Below, piece by piece: positions 1-10,627 of a DNA stretch of 64,000 bases. The stretch's first letter is position 1. Every line of letters begins with the position of its first letter. The position numbers and the translations under genes were made by a program. The notes under the pieces were generated by a model. The model worked only from the letters and a program-made list of their open reading frames with translations. It had not been told where the DNA came from and ran no database searches. The stretch is from Diplonema japonicum (taxonomy: Eukaryota > Euglenozoa > Diplonemea > Diplonemida > Diplonemidae): positions 124,001 through 188,000 of the forward strand of contig OZ025653.1 in assembly GCA_964019335.1 (NCBI GenBank), written 5' to 3'.

Positions 1-3000
1 TGCACCCCAACACGTCTCCCGCCGCCCATCTCTTGGGAATCAGCGCAACTGGCTGGCTCGAGTGCCACTTCTGACAGCGGAAGAGATCAACTGCCCACGA
101 GTGTTCGTCATCACCCACCCCAAGGCCTCCGACCGCCTTAGGTACGTACTTGTCAGTAGCCCATCCGATCTGCATCAGGCCATGGCTTGCCAAGGTCACT
201 TCGTAATACCACTTCCCTTGCTGCACCTTGACATTGGCCTTCACACTGTAAAATGCTGTTCCAGAGTTCTTGCATTCCAAGCCATTTGAAATCACTCCAT
301 CTGTCACGATGAGCTCAACGTACTGCGGCCCCACCCTGTGCGGTATGTTCTTGAAATGGTCGATCGCGTCGTAGAAGTATGGGGGCAAAGGATAGCCGTT
401 GATCAAGCACTTACTGGTGTCCACGAGGGCATGTAATTGATTGAACGGCAGGGCCTCATTCAGGACCAAGTGCAAAGGACGGATAGAGCGGTAGTCTTGC
501 GGTTGCTCGTACTCAAATGGTGCACTGCCAAGGTTGATAAGGACACCGTCGCGCGACTCGATCATGACAGCAGGGAAGACTGCTTCGTCAGGGTGAAGGG
601 AGAACTTGCACGATGCGAACCACCGCCTGCTCATCGAGAATGATATTGTGCCAATGTCAAGGTCCACTTCCACCCCGACGGCGTACCTGGGAAAGTTGTA
701 CCGAGGAACGCTGTGCTCAACCTGTCCGCAACTCGACACACCGTACACAGTGTGCCACCCCCAACTGCGTAGTTTTCCATCTTCGCTACTCTTCGAGGAC
801 ACGATACCTATGGTCAGTCCCCCACGCCCAGTTAGCTGCTTCACTTCGAAATACCATTTTCCTGTGCTCAATCTTGCGTTTGCCTTTACCACCAAGTTCT
901 CAGCCCCTGCCCACACAATTCGCCTCCCATCGCAGTCATGGTCCACTTTGAAATTTTTCGCTTCCACTTCTTCGAACTCCTCTCCAGACACGTCCCCGTT
1001 GCCCAGAACATTGTTCCAGATTGACTCAGCGCTGCGTACTGCTAAAAACAGTTCCGTGAGGCTTTGAACGATCTTCGAGTGCAGAACGCAATTCCCGTTT
1101 ACCTGCTCACGGGCGTATTGCGCTTCGAGTGCTTGTTTCAAAGGCATCAGTACACCGAGGTTGGGTATCTGGTATGTAGGCCAGTCAAGCGGATTGCTCA
1201 CAACCTGCCGGATAACAGACAGCAGCAGCCTCCGGTGATACGACTGAGTATGGGCCACGGCCGACAAGAGCGCATGGAACATCTGGCGCGGCTTTGGGAG
1301 AGGCTGTGCTGTAGTAGTGCAATAATTAACAAGCTGCTCGAGGAAAGCAAGACCAAGTTCGAACCTCTCGAACCCGTACTGGACGATAAGCTTGTAGCCC
1401 CACCCGCCGGACGTGCTGTCAGTGTGGTAGTGATAATAGAAACACGGCAGATTGATTGAAAGAGGCGGCCATGGCTTGATCCCTGCGTTCCTCACGATGA
1501 CTCTCTTGCACTCTGGATCAGCTGCGATGGTAAGGACCTCCGGTCCAACCTCGGTACTCCTTGGATCGATCAAAACCCTGTACTGCGTGTGCCCTGGTAT
1601 ACCAACACTGCAGGGGCCTGTCTTTGGCACCTTGACATATGGGTGGGTTGACTCTCGTATAATGAAGCTCGGTACCTCTTCTATCAGGGCGAGACTTTCG
1701 TCTAAAAGATCAGACATCATATTGGAACTGGAAGGTGTCTCGCTGAGCATTCTTAGCAGCTGTGACTGCACGATCTCAGCGGCGGCCAGCTGGCCGCTAT
1801 CGACTAGAACGCGCTGCAGGCTGCACACGGTTGCTGTGCCTCCAAGATCGTCGACAGACATCCTGACGTCGTCGGGCCAGTTGGCAATGACCTGAACCAG
1901 CAGGACACGTGCATAAAGGCAGCTCACCAATAGCTGCGCCTGGTTCAGCTCGACTAACATCTCTTCCTGTCCGAGCGTATGGAGCTCTTCCCACAAAGCA
2001 GGTCTGTCAACACAAGCATGGACAGCATGCGAGGTTGTAGAGGAGACACCAGCACCCGCACCGTCATTTAGTGTCGTCAGGTCCACCTCATTTTCAATCT
2101 CTGCCTCCGTGCTTGACGCAACCCACCCCACCTTCCCTGATAGCTCGCCGCATATTCTGCTGCCGTCAATCCATATGGTTGAGTCATTCACCGTGCGTCC
2201 TTCTCGTTCTTTGCACCTCAAGAAACACACCAACGTGCCATTGTTCACAGGCAAGACACCGTTTGACAGCTGCTCTACTTTCGAATCGCACAGCGCTACT
2301 TGCCACACTCTTATGTTCTTCAAATCGCCAGCGAATCGCCCAAGAGCATCTTGTGCCCTTCCGCCGATGAGCCAATTGCAAGCACGTTCTATCTTCCTGG
2401 CTTCAAAAGACAGCGACGTGGCCTCCAGCACACCATCCTTGTACAGCTTCCACACTGACTCGTTGTACACAGCGCTCACATGCATCCACTTCCCTACACA
2501 TTGACGTGGAAGCTTGAAGCTTGCCACAATGCTTAGGCCGTCCTGCACGAGCCACCCTGCTTCTAACTTGTCATCCGATAGCTGGATTGCCATCACTGGG
2601 TCGTCCCCCGCAGAATATCTGTGCAACACGGTCTGGAGGCCTTGTAAGCTGTTTGTCCTCAGCGAGAGGTCAATAGAGATGCTGCCGGAGAACGACAGCC
2701 GAGAGGGGTACCCCAAGCTGACAAGACCACCGTTAAACTGCAGGCCAGCTTGAGCAGTTTGAGGTTCTTTACAGTACTGGTCGTCCATCCTCTCCTCGTC
2801 ACTGTCGTGTTGGTATGGCTGAGACTCGTGAGACTCCTGTGAGCTAATATTGCTGGCACCATTTGAGCCTTCTTCCTCGTACTCCTGTCTGTCTCTATCC
2901 TCGCTGAAGCCTTCCATCTCTTCTTCACACTCTTCTTCACGCTCTCCTCCATATGACCCCGCTTCGTCTTCTTGGTACACATCCCCACCGTCGTCACCAG

Positions 3001-6000
3001 TGACATCCTCTGCGTGCTCTGTCTCAGCTTCCGTCTCAGTTTCGCTTGCGGCATGGCGATTCACAACAGAAGGGCTCAACAACGGCGAGCCGTGTGTATG
3101 GGTGGTTGCAAAATACCTTAAAGGTATAGGCAACAGCACAACGTCCTTCATCTCAGATGTCGGTCGTGGGGATGGCGGAAGGTCGGCCAGGGCGTTATAG
3201 AGCATCAACACCTTCTCTTCAGCTGCCTCCAGGGGCAGCTCCCCCTTGTTGTGCTGCGCTGCAACAGCCACAATCTGCTTCAAGAGTCCTGATGTCGCAA
3301 GCCATTTTAAAGCGCAGGGACTAGACTTGACATTGATCCAAGCAGCCCGCAAGATCATCATCGTCTGCGCAGACTCTTTGTCGTCTCTGTTAAGAACATC
3401 CCGCAATAACTCTCGAAGGATAGGCCACAAGTCCTTCCTTATTTCCTCCTCCGGCCCAACAGCCACCGAGCTATTGGGCACCACCTCTCGGACACGCAAC
3501 CAATCGAAGGGGTCGGGAAGCGAGATAGCACTAAGTGGCACTTGTTCAATAGTTCTGAGAGACCTGTCAACTATCTGTGCTGTTCCATCTTTTAGATCAA
3601 GTGCCACGACAAAGGCGCGCTCCTTCATTGCCTTAACCTCGCTGCAGTATTCAACTAGACACCCTGTCCCTAGTTGCTCCCGAAGACCTCCCACGACAGC
3701 TAGGGAAATGAGGAAAAAGTCTTGCCCTTCGTTTCCCTCCAAACTTGATTCTAGCATGGTGGCTACTGTGTTGTGCCATGCGGGCGAACGAGCAAGCAAC
3801 GCCAGCAGCCGTAGAGCGCCCCATCCACTTGAGCTCAGCTCTTTGCTAACTGGTGCCACAAATGGAAGACACTTGCCTGCTGACCGCATGAGCAGTGTTA
3901 GTGTGTCTTGGATAGCACTGGTGTGCACAGGACTACTGCGTGCCACAAACGCAGCGCTTGTTTCAGAGGGATGGAAGCCGGGAAGCGCCAAGGATAAGGT
4001 ATGAAGCAACATGTGACTGATCCCACGTGGCATGCCTTGCAGGGAAGCCGCTCGGAGGATGCAGTATGGAGCTGAGCAGGAAATCATGCATGCAACTAGA
4101 TGCTCGCCAGCGCAGTTGTCAGGATCCTGATTAGACCCAAGGCCGTAAACTGCAGCGGCTATGATCGAGCAGCTGCGGGGAATCTGAGTCAGTAGTGGTG
4201 TCCGTATCACAGCGCAATCCCACAGGACTACACACCTTGCGATCTCCGTTACAGCAATGCTCACAATAGTGGAGATGAGTTGTGACGAAGCCTCTGAAAC
4301 GTCCACAGCCGCCAGCAGGAAATTCGACTGATCGGGGGGCTTCTCGTCGAATGGCCTCGACCGCGGCGACCGCAGAGCGGATTTGTTCACTGGAGACACC
4401 ACCTGATCAAATACAACTACACCTTCTGCTGTGGTATCCGTGTCTGTGGCTTGTGTTCCCTGCTCCACTTGCTGGGCGCCCGATGTACGCAAAAGGATGA
4501 TGAGCGATGCCCTGATGGTCAACGAGTGAAGCAACTGCCATGCAACGTGTCGTAGAAGCGTTTCTTTTTCTTTTGCGGTGCCTGATGTAATTGATGCTAG
4601 ATCAAACATAAACTTATTTGCGCCAAAGTTCACGTTGAACTCCCCTTTGGCATCTATTCCTATCAGAGGTTTCACATCATGCACGAAGTTGCTGATACGT
4701 ATTGGCAACAATTTACCTTCGAGTGTCCAGAAAACTTCACATGTCGCCGTCAGCATTCCACACCCGACAGTTTGCCCGGCCCCGAAAACAGGGCCCAGCT
4801 GCTTACCTCTTCCATTTCCTTGGAAGAGCATCCCATCATCACTGTGGTATGCGCAACTTAGTGGACCCCATCCAGGATGCCTAGACCTGTCGTGTCCCAG
4901 AGGACCCAGCCCCACCGCCACAGCGCCAAGCTCTGCTAACTCCTTTATGGTGACCTCGTAGTAGAAAACAGGCGACGATGTGGCTTTCGTACTCCACAGA
5001 GTACTCCCTTCGACAGTTCCTCGTAAAGACGAACAGTTCGGTTTGCACTTCACACCGAGCTGGTTTGGCGCGATGGTTATACACGAAGTAGGGGTTTGTT
5101 CTAGTACTGCTTGAGTTGCAGCTACAGGTACATCGCTGCACAGCAGACAAAAGGGTAGAGCTGCATCGTCCAGAGAGGCTGGGTCGGGTACGTACGTCTC
5201 GGGTGTGAAGCTGTGCTCTGACAAGCTGCGGGGGAGTACACTAAAAAGCGTAGCAAGCAACTGTGGCAGCTTCGAGGACAGTAAGAATGCCATGTCCGAT
5301 GCCTGCCAAGGTACGCTGAACATCTGGAGAAGAAACTTCTCCAAGTCAACCGGCACAGAGTCTGCTTCACTGTAGGAGACTTCCTTCAGCTTCGAAGAGG
5401 CGTAGTTTACAAGCGAGTAAATGGCGTTCTTAACTTTCACCTGCACTTGTGACCCCGAAGCCGACAAGCCGTGGAGGTAGTGGTTCCCCGAGATCGCTTT
5501 CACAGCAATAACGAGGCAATCCAGCAAGCAGGCACCCTCTGGACAAGCATGAATAACCTTCTCTAAGTACTCTAGACCTCTCGCCCTCTCCACACCACGT
5601 ACCTTTCGGCGTTTCAAGAGAGCGTCCACCTCCGCAGGATTGAAGGTGCAATCTGCTACGATTTCAACAACTTGCACTGCGACGTCCGCGTCACCCGTGC
5701 GCTTTGTTTCCAGCTGTATGTGAGACAGCTTCAGCAGCTGCTGGAGCCGCCTCAGCGTTTTCCACGAAAGGAATAACTTCTTCCAATTATTCACCTTTGC
5801 CGACGTGTTCTTTTCTTGGCTGCTGTCGAACTTATCGATGACACCAGGCGCCAGCATCATTCTCATCTCGATGTCTCGGGCTGTTAGAACGTGCCCTCCA
5901 GGATCAAAGCGCAGCAACAGCATTGCGCGGTCGCCTGCCCTCTCAAGCGCGGCAGAACCTTGTGTCTGCTTCAGCTCCATTAGCTGCGTCACCAATCCTT

Positions 6001-9000
6001 CGATTTTCGAGAACCCGTACAGCACGCCCGCAGGCAGCTGAGATGACTTATGTGCAGTGAAGTCTGCATGGGGCACGGCGTGATGAAGCACGGCTGCGTA
6101 GACAATGCGGAGCACCTTGTCCACGTCTACTGCCCTCTGCAGGGCAACAGAGAGCATCTTGTTCTGCATGTGGTTTTTCTTAAGGTTGCCCCACATCTGC
6201 ATTTCAGTGTCTGCCCCCGACAACAGACCCTGCACCACACGTGCTTTCCTTGACATGTCCTGGTGGCTACTTGACCTTAAACCCGATCGCATCAAGGCTG
6301 AGCTGAACCACCTCTCGTAAGGAGCCGGCACAGGTGCTAGAGCAGCTGAGGCCACCTGACCAGAAATGCGCCCCACAATGTATAACAGCGAGTGCTGCAT
6401 GTCAGACCAGAAATCCCAACCACCTCTTTTGTGTGAACCTCCTCTCTTGAGAAGTCTTGACTGGAGGAAGCCAGGCGTAAGAGGGTCGGTGGCAGACGGC
6501 AAAGAAACTCGAGGTCGTGCCTCAGCCCCAGTGGATGGTCTTGAGGAGGGAGCCGGGAGGTACTGCAGGAAGTCCTGCAAGGTTTTGTGGAAGTCTAACA
6601 TGCAATCCATGATATCAAGAAGTGCCGTGTCCGCTGTCCCGATGAGCAGCCCTAATGATGATATAAGCACGGGGACGTTCACGCCTAAAAAGCTAGAGCG
6701 CAACATGCGATCCACAGTTGACCATACACCAGGGTCCTGGCTGTCGTCCACACACTTGATACCAGCTTGCAAACAGCGTGTGGCACATGCCAAGAGTTCC
6801 GTGATGTATGCCACAAGTTGGCTGAAGACAGGGGGGTATTCATGATTCTCCCCGTGAGGACCTACAGTTGTGGCAGCAGCCTCACGCACAGATAACGCAA
6901 CCAAGCACTTCTGGAACATCCCCAGTACTGCGATAAGTGTTTCATCTTCTGAGCACTGCTCGTTTGAGGTCAACCGAGCCACGCAAATACTTGCAGAATT
7001 GCGCAAGAGCGTAACCACAAAATATGTGAGGTTTGCTTTCTCATTGTAAGGCTTGGAATTAAAAGTCTGCGAAGCTGAATACAATGCAGTGGACTGCAGT
7101 GTGAACGAGATGTTCGAGAGGTACAAGCTGCTGACAGAGTCGGATTGGGAGTTCAACGAGGGCACGGGGGATCTCAAGGCCGACATCACGTGTGGCTGCT
7201 TAGAGAAATGTGTCAGCAAGATGTGGTAAGACGCAGTCTCGATGACAGACATGTTGGATTCGTTCCCTTCCGTCGTCTGTATGTAACGAAGGGCAAGGGA
7301 GGTACAAGTAACTATTCTGAGCCCTGGCTCTGGCAACAGCAACAACAGCAAAGGAGTTAAGAGTGCCTTCGCATCCTCATCTTCCGGATCTCTGTCAAAT
7401 ACTGCAGTAAGAAGTGCCCAGAACTTATTCTCAATGTCGCCATCAAGTTGCACTCCATTGTCTCCGCTGTGCAGTTTCTTCTCGCCCGCAAAACCAATAA
7501 GGCTGGGATCAGCTTCGCATGCTATAAGACTCTCGAGGTTACACCTCAGAAGCCTCAGTGCCGTGCCTTTCAGGAACTTGTGAAAGTCATCTGATTCATC
7601 CAAACCGATCTCTAGCAACGTAAAGAGGCTTTCAATGGTAGTCTGGCTGACGTCCACGCACAAGGGGTGATACAGTCGTGGTATCGAATTCTGCGACAAC
7701 GGAAGGGAAGCAAGATCGGCAGCGCGCATGATGTGCTCAACAACGTGAAGTGCAAGAATAGGTTCTGTGTTTGCTGGTAGCTCATGGGTAGTGTAGCCCG
7801 CCATGCGCTTGTGAATAACGCGTCGTGGGAAGTATGGAATGGACCAGTTGTGGATTACTATCTCCAGCTGTGCTAAGCCAAAGGCCCACAACCTGTGCTC
7901 TGCAGCATCGTAGTGTACGGCGTGTGGCTCGAAGCCAAAACCCTGGCATTTCACTGTGTGTTCGTATTCTATCCTTCCTGTCTCAATATTGTAGAACCTA
8001 AATAACCAGTTCCCGGTCCCTTCGGGGACGCCCCCTACGCCCATGAACATCCCATTGCTGTATGCTGTGACATGTGGCAGCGTCCCCTGCGACGTCCTCT
8101 CGAAAAGACCTGTATCAATCACCGAACGCGATGTCCGCCCCCGAGACATCATCACAAGATCTGGGCACCTGACCCACCTTGCAGGGCTTACGTCAGGCAA
8201 TGAAGTGTCAGAGAGCAAAGACTGTTTGGCATGCAAACTGTAAGGACCTCGGTCAAACAGAGTGACTCCACAACTATCGCACATGGGCCAGTACGCTACA
8301 AGGTGCGGCTCGTCGCCCCTGAGGCACTGATGCTGACCATGCCGTATTGTGTTATAGTCACGAGAGACGCTCCACAGCTTCAAGTGGGCAACCACGCCAA
8401 ACAGGCCTGTCCCAATGACAGGGCCACAGTCCGAAGGACTCCATATCTTTAGGATCTGTGTACAGCGCTTACTGGAAGTTCTTTGAACGCCATCCACGAT
8501 CAACTTGCACACGCACTCAATCTCGTCAATGGTAGCAGCCACATGTGTCCACACGCCGAGCGGTGTCGCTCCGACCGATAAGCGTGCACGGCAACCAGCG
8601 TTCCCGGCACTACGGACACCGCATGTCCACACGATCTCACCTTCACATGGTGACACGTCAAGATAGACCTCCGTAGACCCGGAGTAGCTACCGTGTCTGT
8701 ACACCACAACAGGCCCATCAAGAACATCAAGCTTTATCCAGGCCTCGACAGTCAGCGCCGTGCTCCTGACAGGGGGCCACACAGCCGCAGTGTTTGGTAG
8801 CCCTGCTGAGCAGTACAATGGTGCTGTTGCCAACTGAAGATACATTATTCTGCTGGGCTCCTGTGGAAGTCCATGTTTTAAAAGTGTGCCCTGTACCGAA
8901 GCATCCAAGGGCTGAACCTTTACAACCTTCTTGCCCATGTTTGACGATACTGATGCATGCACGGATTTATCCAGAGGGAACAAATCGACAGGTAGCTTGA

Positions 9001-10540
9001 ATACACGGCTCACGCTGTGGGAAGTGCCGTTCGAGTAATGTAGTACGAAGGTTGTGAGCATTAAGATGCTGCTATCGTCAGCGGATACCACGCGGGTTGC
9101 TGAGGTGAAGCCGTTCGCGGGTGTTGCCAGCTTGAGGTTTTCGCAATCAGCAAGGACATCTACTTGCACTTTCCAGCGCGAGAGGTCTTCTAAGGACTGC
9201 GTGTCCACAATCTCGATATCCAGCTTTACAATCTCTGTTTCCCAGTCCTGAGCCTCAGAAGTGGTGGTCAGGCTGGACACCACCATCACACCCTCTGGTA
9301 CGCGGACGGTAGACACCACCATCTTATCACACGAAGGATCGAAGTGCTGAGAGTCGACGACGATGTCATCACGCTGCGTGTCATATTGCGACTGTGCCCT
9401 GGCACCTAGCAGGCACCCGTCTGAGAACCGCCTAAACATCTTCCTCTTCACACCCTCGCCGAACGAGCGATAATTCAGTATCCTGGGCCGCTTACCTACC
9501 GATGTTTTCAGAAGCCCGTACTTGTGCAGGACAATGATACACCACCCCCCTGCAGTGTCAACAACCACAGAAGACAGCAACGGTGAAGCAACATCAGGAG
9601 GCAGCGTGAGCTTAGTGCCGTCGAGCCATGTCTGCGGGGCAGGGGCACCCAGGTACGGGACTGGCTCTTTCCCATGCAACTCTCTTAAAAGAGGTCCAAC
9701 AACAAGGCTCTGCGTGTTATCTTTCAGAAGGAAGATCACTATCTCAAGCAAATCACCGAGCGACCCTCGTAGAACACCAAACTTCAGCCAAACCTCCAAA
9801 ATAAGCCTTGTGTGTGACGGTATCGACAGCAACAGCCCGCTGAGCAGCTTTGATATGTCTGTTGCAAGAGGCGCGAGTTTAGAGCCTACACCATCACCGA
9901 TCTCAGTTAGCGACAGGGCGGGGAGTGGCTCAAGTCCTTTCGAGAGCTTGTGTATGATGTCAGATGCCAGGGAAATGTTGGTGCGGGACATAGTGGTGAG
10001 CATGAGCAGCAACATGTTTAAGCAAGACCGCATGGTAAGGGAGAGCGGTTCTGGCGGCGTGCTTTCGCTGTCTGGAACCTCATTGGGGTGTGCATCGAAC
10101 TGCATGTACGAAACCCACCTCAGGTTCTCTGACTGCATCTTGGTCAGGGACATGGTGTCCGTGTCCGCGTAGATGTTGGCAGCTGCAGTGTACACCCTGG
10201 AGAGTACCGCGAGCCTCCTTTCCAATATTAGCTGGTACGGGGTATGCAACGCACGTGTGCACCTTGTGATGTCAAGTGTAATAGCATCCATCTCAGAAGC
10301 CATCTGCGTAGCGTCTGGTGTGAAGTACACATCAACAACACACTCCTGCTCGGCCTCAGGCAACTGAAGTCCTGCTGTTAGTGACACAGAAGGGAACTGC
10401 AGCGGTCCTGCGGGAGGAAGACCTCGGGCCAGCTTAAACAGGTAATTAGCAGCATCATAGTGAGTGCAGAACAGCTCCGATAACTCTATGCTGGCCCATT
10501 CGTGTTCCTCGTTAGTCGTTGCTGCTGCCGTGGGATCCAT
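1..10540 (-). CDS. Giant LamG/SPRY-repeat protein, 3' end beyond the window
   Basis: The frame from ATG 10540 stays open to the left edge, giving at least 3,513 codons with no stop and no intron that I need. A LamG/concanavalin-like domain lies at about residues 600-760 (start TVEAWIKLDV). A SPRY domain is at about 1830-1980 (FYYEVTIKELAELGAVAVG). A strongly acidic stretch covers about 2495-2585. A second LamG is at about 2610-2765, a second SPRY at 3195-3345 (GKWYFEVKQL) and a third begins near 3410 (GKWYYEVTLASHGLMQIGWA), cut by the edge after WAAGDVLGC. LamG plus multiple SPRY domains is typical of very large E3 ubiquitin-ligase-like scaffolds. The RING, HECT or ZZ part that would decide this is not in the window, so the E3 role is inference. 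A possible leader acceptor is ATCCAG at about 10563. An out-of-frame ATG lies 8 nt upstream of the start. Confidence 0.85.
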   Translation of the reverse strand, partial: MDPTAAATTNEEHEWASIELSELFCTHYDAANYLFKLARGLPPAGPLQFPSVSLTAGLQLPEAEQECVVDVYFTPDATQMASEMDAITLDITRCTRALHTPYQLILERRLAVLSRVYTAAANIYADTDTMSLTKMQSENLRWVSYMQFDAHPNEVPDSESTPPEPLSLTMRSCLNMLLLMLTTMSRTNISLASDIIHKLSKGLEPLPALSLTEIGDGVGSKLAPLATDISKLLSGLLLSIPSHTRLILEVWLKFGVLRGSLGDLLEIVIFLLKDNTQSLVVGPLLRELHGKEPVPYLGAPAPQTWLDGTKLTLPPDVASPLLSSVVVDTAGGWCIIVLHKYGLLKTSVGKRPRILNYRSFGEGVKRKMFRRFSDGCLLGARAQSQYDTQRDDIVVDSQHFDPSCDKMVVSTVRVPEGVMVVSSLTTTSEAQDWETEIVKLDIEIVDTQSLEDLSRWKVQVDVLADCENLKLATPANGFTSATRVVSADDSSILMLTTFVLHYSNGTSHSVSRVFKLPVDLFPLDKSVHASVSSNMGKKVVKVQPLDASVQGTLLKHGLPQEPSRIMYLQLATAPLYCSAGLPNTAAVWPPVRSTALTVEAWIKLDVLDGPVVVYRHGSYSGSTEVYLDVSPCEGEIVWTCGVRSAGNAGCRARLSVGATPLGVWTHVAATIDEIECVCKLIVDGVQRTSSKRCTQILKIWSPSDCGPVIGTGLFGVVAHLKLWSVSRDYNTIRHGQHQCLRGDEPHLVAYWPMCDSCGVTLFDRGPYSLHAKQSLLSDTSLPDVSPARWVRCPDLVMMSRGRTSRSVIDTGLFERTSQGTLPHVTAYSNGMFMGVGGVPEGTGNWLFRFYNIETGRIEYEHTVKCQGFGFEPHAVHYDAAEHRLWAFGLAQLEIVIHNWSIPYFPRRVIHKRMAGYTTHELPANTEPILALHVVEHIMRAADLASLPLSQNSIPRLYHPLCVDVSQTTIESLFTLLEIGLDESDDFHKFLKGTALRLLRCNLESLIACEADPSLIGFAGEKKLHSGDNGVQLDGDIENKFWALLTAVFDRDPEDEDAKALLTPLLLLLLPEPGLRIVTCTSLALRYIQTTEGNESNMSVIETASYHILLTHFSKQPHVMSALRSPVPSLNSQSDSVSSLYLSNISFTLQSTALYSASQTFNSKPYNEKANLTYFVVTLLRNSASICVARLTSNEQCSEDETLIAVLGMFQKCLVALSVREAAATTVGPHGENHEYPPVFSQLVAYITELLACATRCLQAGIKCVDDSQDPGVWSTVDRMLRSSFLGVNVPVLISSLGLLIGTADTALLDIMDCMLDFHKTLQDFLQYLPAPSSRPSTGAEARPRVSLPSATDPLTPGFLQSRLLKRGGSHKRGGWDFWSDMQHSLLYIVGRISGQVASAALAPVPAPYERWFSSALMRSGLRSSSHQDMSRKARVVQGLLSGADTEMQMWGNLKKNHMQNKMLSVALQRAVDVDKVLRIVYAAVLHHAVPHADFTAHKSSQLPAGVLYGFSKIEGLVTQLMELKQTQGSAALERAGDRAMLLLRFDPGGHVLTARDIEMRMMLAPGVIDKFDSSQEKNTSAKVNNWKKLFLSWKTLRRLQQLLKLSHIQLETKRTGDADVAVQVVEIVADCTFNPAEVDALLKRRKVRGVERARGLEYLEKVIHACPEGACLLDCLVIAVKAISGNHYLHGLSASGSQVQVKVKNAIYSLVNYASSKLKEVSYSEADSVPVDLEKFLLQMFSVPWQASDMAFLLSSKLPQLLATLFSVLPRSLSEHSFTPETYVPDPASLDDAALPFCLLCSDVPVAATQAVLEQTPTSCITIAPNQLGVKCKPNCSSLRGTVEGSTLWSTKATSSPVFYYEVTIKELAELGAVAVGLGPLGHDRSRHPGWGPLSCAYHSDDGMLFQGNGRGKQLGPVFGAGQTVGCGMLTATCEVFWTLEGKLLPIRISNFVHDVKPLIGIDAKGEFNVNFGANKFMFDLASITSGTAKEKETLLRHVAWQLLHSLTIRASLIILLRTSGAQQVEQGTQATDTDTTAEGVVVFDQVVSPVNKSALRSPRSRPFDEKPPDQSNFLLAAVDVSEASSQLISTIVSIAVTEIARCVVLWDCAVIRTPLLTQIPRSCSIIAAAVYGLGSNQDPDNCAGEHLVACMISCSAPYCILRAASLQGMPRGISHMLLHTLSLALPGFHPSETSAAFVARSSPVHTSAIQDTLTLLMRSAGKCLPFVAPVSKELSSSGWGALRLLALLARSPAWHNTVATMLESSLEGNEGQDFFLISLAVVGGLREQLGTGCLVEYCSEVKAMKERAFVVALDLKDGTAQIVDRSLRTIEQVPLSAISLPDPFDWLRVREVVPNSSVAVGPEEEIRKDLWPILRELLRDVLNRDDKESAQTMMILRAAWINVKSSPCALKWLATSGLLKQIVAVAAQHNKGELPLEAAEEKVLMLYNALADLPPSPRPTSEMKDVVLLPIPLRYFATTHTHGSPLLSPSVVNRHAASETETEAETEHAEDVTGDDGGDVYQEDEAGSYGGEREEECEEEMEGFSEDRDRQEYEEEGSNGASNISSQESHESQPYQHDSDEERMDDQYCKEPQTAQAGLQFNGGLVSLGYPSRLSFSGSISIDLSLRTNSLQGLQTVLHRYSAGDDPVMAIQLSDDKLEAGWLVQDGLSIVASFKLPRQCVGKWMHVSAVYNESVWKLYKDGVLEATSLSFEARKIERACNWLIGGRAQDALGRFAGDLKNIRVWQVALCDSKVEQLSNGVLPVNNGTLVCFLRCKEREGRTVNDSTIWIDGSRICGELSGKVGWVASSTEAEIENEVDLTTLNDGAGAGVSSTTSHAVHACVDRPALWEELHTLGQEEMLVELNQAQLLVSCLYARVLLVQVIANWPDDVRMSVDDLGGTATVCSLQRVLVDSGQLAAAEIVQSQLLRMLSETPSSSNMMSDLLDESLALIEEVPSFIIRESTHPYVKVPKTGPCSVGIPGHTQYRVLIDPRSTEVGPEVLTIAADPECKRVIVRNAGIKPWPPLSINLPCFYYHYHTDSTSGGWGYKLIVQYGFERFELGLAFLEQLVNYCTTTAQPLPKPRQMFHALLSAVAHTQSYHRRLLLSVIRQVVSNPLDWPTYQIPNLGVLMPLKQALEAQYAREQVNGNCVLHSKIVQSLTELFLAVRSAESIWNNVLGNGDVSGEEFEEVEAKNFKVDHDCDGRRIVWAGAENLVVKANARLSTGKWYFEVKQLTGRGGLTIGIVSSKSSEDGKLRSWGWHTVYGVSSCGQVEHSVPRYNFPRYAVGVEVDLDIGTISFSMSRRWFASCKFSLHPDEAVFPAVMIESRDGVLINLGSAPFEYEQPQDYRSIRPLHLVLNEALPFNQLHALVDTSKCLINGYPLPPYFYDAIDHFKNIPHRVGPQYVELIVTDGVISNGLECKNSGTAFYSVKANVKVQQGKWYYEVTLASHGLMQIGWATDKYVPKAVGGLGVGDDEHSWAVDLFRCQKWHSSQPVALIPKRWAAGDVLGC

Positions 10541-10627
10541 CTCTCCATTCCACCTGGATGGCTAAGGTGCTTCAGATATGGAGTTTTATTTTTACTTTAA
10601 ACAATCAGCCTAAACGACGGAAGAAGT

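Noticed and set aside
3246-4004. Plus-strand ORF of 252 codons and many similar plus-strand ORFs at 1-10500
   Set aside because: They are antisense shadows of the giant minus-strand gene, with no domain and no acceptor.
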